Shown here: positions 59,501 to 64,000 of the stretch, in pieces
How the letters are laid out: every line of letters starts with the position of its first letter
Numbering within the stretch: the first letter of the stretch is position 1
Source of the DNA: Isoetes taiwanensis
Taxonomy: Eukaryota; Streptophyta; Lycopodiopsida; Isoetales; Isoetaceae
Assembly: GCA_021234155.1 (NCBI GenBank)
Contig: JAJEKV010000027.1
Coordinates: 1,019,109 to 1,083,108, forward strand
DNA: 64,000 nucleotides
Direction of reading: 5' to 3'
Position numbers and translations under genes: made by a program
The notes under the pieces: model-generated
Databases searched by the model: none
What the model saw: only the letters and a program-made list of their open reading frames with translations
What the model was told of the DNA's origin: nothing

Positions 59501-61021
59501 CGGGCAATATGGCCATGGCCAAAATGGCTCTCAAGTCATGTTAACGCCTCTAGGCGTTTTGACTATTTTAGGCATAAAACCCAAGGAGTGTGTGTTAAGG
59601 TGTAAGATTGGTATCAATATGATGTGAGAGTGCTTGAGTCATAACTTAATGTCTAGATATGTTGTTGGATTCCTATAGCTTAAGTTTGAGATGTAATCAC
59701 TTGCATAGTTAGAGGGAATGATGCAATAACCTTGCAAATTAAATTTCTAAGCATGTTGAAATAGAACATGGCCACCTTACTTAGTGACTATATATGGAGT
59801 TGTTTACCATGATATGTTAAAGGTTGTGCATGGGGAGTTAGTCAATGGGTTCGTATATAATGTTCATAATCAATCTTACAAGCTTAAATGAACATAGAGT
59901 ACGTATGAGAACTATAGTACAACATGGATGTTCACCAAACTAGGATCATAACATCTTCTTTTCGAGAAGGGAAGTGAAAAAAGAATCATGACACTATAGA
60001 CACCAAAGTCATGAATCCAACAACCTCTAATAGCGCCTCTAACCTTGACAAGACATGTAGGTCCTCTCATGTGTACATTGCTTAGAAAAAGGGCATATAA
60101 GGTTGTTGACATAAAGCTTAGATTACTAAAGTTTTGTTTTGATTCTTGTAACAATCACATTCCACATGAAAGAGCCATTTGATTCTTAGGAAAAAAAAAA
60201 ATGGTGGTATTATTGCTTATATAGAAAACAAGCAAAAGCTACCATGTGTACATGCAGTCTCGGCATATCTATGATACATGACCAAAATGTCGACAAAAAG
60301 CAGATTCCTTAGTATGATTCTTAGCATGCTACGTGTTCCTTTCTATTGACAAGAAGACGACATCTTAGAAAAGGTATAACCATTTTCCTGTTAATATAAA
60401 AGGTATAGAACCTGAATGTATTTTGGGTGCACTTCCTCCATGCTTACACACAACGGAAAAGATCCAAAGTAAAATACAAGAAAGCCAGATTCTTTGATTT
60501 TGTGCTGGACTTCGTATCTCGTTAGCTATCTCTACATACAATATATAACTCGCCAAGCAAAGGAGTTGTCAAGGTTGTCGAATCGCTTGATATTCACAGT
60601 GAAATATGACATTATACTCATTGAACATTTTATTGTTCATCTTATACTGCCTGAATTGATGTCTGTTCTAATAAAGCATTCCACATACTTTTTTGTACAT
60701 ATGGCTTTTTTAATCATTATTTGTACTTTCTTGACTTGTATGCTTGCAGCAGATTTGTAAATACTTGATTTGTACTTTGCAGCAGATTGTTTGTTTGGAG
60801 CTTGCATACTACTAAAATCTCAAAATGACTAGAATGTTGATCGGAATTCAAACCATAAATAAGAAGCTCTGCTTTTGCACCAAGCTAGATCACGTCTTGC
60901 AACTCACAGACCCACCCTTAGAATTTGCTGAACCCTAGTTGCCCATTATAGGAAATAATTTAAATAGAAACATGAAGATTTTTGAGGCAAATGCGAGAAA
61001 CGACAAAGAAGATAAAAAAAG
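56596..61021. other. No gene recognised; possible introns of the 61 kb gene
   Basis: AT-rich DNA with no motif-bearing ORF. 58970-59120 is rich in GAGGTGGCA/GACATGGCA words. If the exon at 61022-61204 is real, its downstream exons should lie here, but none could be recognised. Confidence 0.4.
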
Positions 61022-61204
61022 GTAACCTGAATGAGAAATGGGTTCGTCATAGGGCACAACGTTAAGACGAACATCCTTATCAAACTCAGGCCTGGAAGCA
61101 TTGCCTGCAATACATTCTGTACTTCCGAACACATCAGAAATAGAAGATCTGGCGGAGCTCCACACAAACATATCTAGCTCCTTTAGATCGTCTCCCTTTT
61201 TCAT
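61022..61204 (-). CDS. Probable first coding exon of an unidentified gene
   Basis: The ATG at 61204 opens MKKGDDLKELDMFVWSSARS, followed by SISDVFGSTECIAG and DVRLNVVPYDEPISHSG, and ends at a GTTACC donor. The sequence is protein-like, with balanced composition and no low complexity, and runs 61 codons to the splice site. Upstream sequence on the minus strand to about 61570 could be 5' UTR. The family is not recognised and no second exon was found within 3 kb, so it may be a gene with a long intron, or a captured or broken fragment. Confidence 0.45.
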
Positions 61205-61654
61205 CCGCCAATTTTTTCAAACGTGCAGCATTTAAATTTGCAAAGCCATGTGACATGCTCTAAGATCGGCAATGGACGCGAATTTGGGCCAAGCAGATTT
61301 GCCCACATCCTTAGAATTCTTTTCTATAAAATTTGACGTTGGCCTCGTCCGGGATAAACACAAGGGATGATCATTGGCCTCCGTCTGGGCGAACAAGCAA
61401 AGCCCGAGACACTCAAGCCGATCAATAACCTTGCAAAAAATAAGGCTTAGTTCACAGAACCAAGCAAAGAACAGGGTTCTTGCTCGAGCTCTGGCATGCA
61501 GCTCGAGCTCTGAGGGATTAATGGAGATCTGGAATGCAATTCTTGCAATAGAGGAGAGGGCCGGCATCCTATTCTAGCTATCGGTTACACGGTAAGAAGA
61601 GCCTCGCCCACTAACGAGGGTGACCGCCAGTTTAAGGGCCCTAGAAGGTTTTGA

Positions 61655-61760
61655 GCAGTTTTCAGAATATATCAGGCATATACCAGCATATCCTTAGGAT
61701 ATGCTAAAAACCCACCTCAACGAGGGTTTGCCCCCTTAGGGGCAACCCAAAAAGGGGGGG
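61655..61760 (-). repeat. Dispersed repeat related to 43376-43475
   Basis: The minus strand reads TTTTTGGGTTGCCCC, GCAAACCCTCG and ATATGCTGGTATATGCCTG, matching the 43.4 kb copy. It contains a near-palindrome, AGCATATCCTAAGGATATGCT. Confidence 0.65.
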
Positions 61761-62294
61761 ATTAAAAGATAAGTAGGTTATAGTGGCAAGCAAGGTGACT
61801 AGAAATGAATGTCACCATCTGGAGTTCCACATCATTATATTCCATGTCAACTTTTGCAGCTTTAGATTTTTTCGTGTAAAGCAATAATTACAATTTGATA
61901 AACCTTTATGAGTGTATGCATATCCAGTTATGTCATGGCAGCCTATTTGTAGTGCCATAACAAACCTGTGTTCTAGCATTGCTAGGTGGCAATTGCTAAA
62001 GCATGTTATTTGCAAAGATGTCACATTGTAGGTAAGAGTGTTAACTTATATGCATTGTCTAAGTGCTATTAGTATGGTTGTCATATTGCAAAAACTAGGG
62101 CAAATGCATTTATGCGTTACAAAAATATCACTATTGTTGACTATGGTAAATAAAATAACGTGTGTTGAAGGGCCAGTCAATTTTGAAAACTAAAGGTCAA
62201 AACCATAATGTGGCCGAAATCACAAACAGTATCTTTATAACCTAAGATTTCTGAAGGCTATTTTGGTATTTGTATCAGAATAGTATAATTTGAC
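61761..62294. other. No gene recognised
   Basis: AT-rich sequence with no supported feature. Confidence 0.45.
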
Positions 62295-62692
62295 CGTGGG
62301 GTGTAAATTTGATAGTGGTACCCCAAAATGCGCGAAAGCACCAAGCACCTAAAGCACCTAAATTGATCAAAGGAATTGCAATTCTAATTTGTTATTTGCA
62401 ATAGAAATGAACTAGTTTATTCGCATTGAAGAATGATAGCAATAATCGATACAAATTCCCGCCATCCAAGAAATCTAGCCATCCAATTAGAATCAACTAA
62501 GAAATCAATCTGTTACCAAAGAATCAATCCATGTCATCGATCCCTTTCTCCTCGGAAGAGGATTGCTATTTCTGGAATAACAACCTCAAAATTCGTTACT
62601 CTAAATTTTGATCAAGGAATAAGCACCTAAAGCATTTAAAGCAAGTGTCCGGACAGTGCTTTTGGAGTACCACTATCAAATTTACACCCACG
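62295..62692. mobile_element. MITE of about 400 bp
   Basis: The terminal inverted repeat CGTGGG(G)TGTAAATTTGA then TAGTGGTAC.CCAAAA is present at both ends (62295-62328 and inverse 62660-62692). The interior is non-coding and holds GCACCTAAAGCA twice in direct orientation. No target duplication is obvious. Confidence 0.8.
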
Positions 62693-62710
62693 TGGCACCA
62701 CGGATTCCAA

Positions 62711-63093
62711 ATATGAGGCATCTAGGGTTTTGGGCGTTTTTCTATTATCGGCATGGTATTCTTGTAGTCGGCGTGACAGCGGGCATTGGAAAGGCGGCGA
62801 GTCTGCCGGGACATCGTAGCCAGTGCATGTTGACCATAGTGATATCTTCAGTTATAGCTTTCGGTGTTCTGCTATATATTTTCGATTTTGGGAAGCTTGT
62901 GGTGTTGGCATACCATAGCAGGATCGACAACCACAGGGCTCTATCTGCTTCTGAGGTTTCTTTTGTTTCTTGTTTAGGGTATGTTCTTTGTTTGATCTAT
63001 TGCCGGTGTTGCTCGGGTCTTTTGGTGAAACACGAAACACGAAGGTTTAATCCCCCTTTTTTGAAGTCAAGGTTCAATGCCTCTGAGCTGTGA
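62711..63093 (+). CDS. Hypothetical ORF with hydrophobic segments
   Basis: Starting from ATG 62711 (MRHLGFWAFFYYRHGILVVG), just outside the MITE, the frame has hydrophobic stretches around CMLTIVISSVIAFGVLLYIF. It may leave the ORF at a possible GTTTCT donor after LSASE (about 62957). No family is recognised, and its last third overlaps a repeat. It could be the first exon of a membrane protein or chance. Confidence 0.2.
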
Positions 63094-63262
63094 ATAGAGG
63101 CAAGAAATAGAAGTGGTGTTATCGGTTTTTCTCCTTTTTTTTGTGCATATATTGTATCTTCTGGTAAAACACAAATGTTCAATTCCTCTAAGATGTGAAT
63201 AGAAGCAAGAAATAGAGGCAGTGAAGGTTTGATGCGAATACAGGCAAGAAATGGTTGTCGTT
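63069..63262 (+). repeat. Degenerate direct repeat, three copies
   Basis: TTCAAT.CCTCT.AG.TGTGAATAGA.GCAAGAAATAGA occurs at about 63071-63111 and 63178-63218, with a shorter GATGCGAATACAGGCAAGAAATGG at about 63230. Confidence 0.8.
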
Positions 63263-64000
63263 GACAATTAACATTGAAATGGTTTTTTAGATGCGTCCTT
63301 CCAAATCGGGTCAAGATGCAGGGGACGGCCCAGAAAGCCCCATATGGGATATTCCCCACGAAATTCCATAATGCAATGGTTAAATACACCCCAAACAAAT
63401 GTCCCTCAATTTAAATATCTATTCTAAACAAATGTTCCCTCAATTTAAATATTCACTTGTGAGAAGGTATCATATTGAATTATTGAATGGCTGAGATGAA
63501 CAGAGATGAGCGGCCGAGATGTCGATCTCCGCCTTGCCATCCTATTGATCCTATTGGTGGCCAGTTTCTATTTGTTTCTCCGCCTTCTTCCCCCGGCCTT
63601 TGCCCAAATCTTGGATCGGATCGAGTGATTGTTTAGGCATTTTTTTAAGTCTTTAGATCAGATTGAGCTGCTCAAATCGAGTGCTTGTTTAGGCCTTACG
63701 GTTAGATTCGAGCTCTGGTAGAATGGGCGCTAGGAGAAAAGTCTGGAGCTTTAGGCGTCTGAAGGCTCTGATCAAATCCGTCCTCTTTTGTCCACTCCTT
63801 TTTTACCGGCTCTTCCTCTGCTATCATCGATTAGCTTTTCTGTTAATGCTTCAAAGGCCGGAATCTGTTTTAAAACAGGGGAAGAAGGTTTCGTTGTGGT
63901 GAAATAGGTCGTGACTCCTGTCATCATCTAAGTAATTCTCTACTTACACGCCGGAACTTCGGCGTTGCTTAAATTCGAGCATCTCGGGTCTTCTCCGATT
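63263..64000. other. No gene; possible upstream region of a gene beyond the window
   Basis: CAAATGT.CCCTCAATTTAAATAT is repeated at about 63398-63418 and 63430-63451. CT-rich stretches occur after 63580, but nothing allows a promoter or exon to be placed. Confidence 0.4.

Overview
The window looks like nuclear DNA of a land plant. It contains one intact, intron-rich plant-type gene, relics of other plant gene families (an EF-hand protein, an NDR-type kinase, a pentatricopeptide-repeat protein), and much DNA derived from Copia elements, LINEs, SINEs and small foldback elements. No bacterial, organellar or viral gene block is visible. I cannot name the species. The heavy load of decayed LINEs fits a large, repeat-rich plant genome, possibly not a flowering plant, but that is only an inference.

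Region by region. 0-2.6 kb: the 3' end of a LINE, then broken minus-strand exons of an EF-hand protein and of an NDR/AGC kinase. 2.6-8.3 kb: a minus-strand Ty1/Copia element with one full and one truncated LTR. The truncated LTR is joined to a LINE scrap, a second copia pol piece and a tRNA-like SINE; on the right the element sits in the LTR end of another element. 9.6-10.7 kb: exon-like pieces I cannot assign. 11.1-18.6 kb: a nest of tandem and inverted repeats, with two SINE copies in tandem, an inverted SINE, and an inverted MITE pair about 5 kb apart. 20.7-22.5 kb: a TTTAGC-rich element, a degenerate minisatellite and a minus-strand LINE reverse-transcriptase relic. 23-32.1 kb: a 5.4 kb decayed LINE with an (ATTCT)n tail and two more LINE 3' halves, one split by a 595-bp TTTAGC element. 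35.0-42.8 kb: the intact gene, on the minus strand, with 14 exons and 1,579 codons, encoding a non-canonical nucleotidyltransferase-domain protein of the Arabidopsis At3g61690 type. 43.4-49.8 kb: tandem repeats, tRNA-like relics, a decayed PPR gene and a gag-like scrap. 50-64 kb: mostly unrecognised repeat-like DNA with a low-complexity GTGTAGTTT tract, two foldback/MITE elements and one good first-exon candidate near 61.2 kb.

The most interesting observations are: a shared structured 3' end on three LINE copies of differing tail type; the chimeric junction at 2.7-3.7 kb; two related TTTAGC elements, one with a clean candidate target duplication inside a LINE; the inverted MITE-plus-flank pair around 5 kb; and a 79-nt intron in the nucleotidyltransferase gene with GTGAGAAA at both ends. 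I did not find a clearly new functional system. Most novelty here lies in mobile-element structure.
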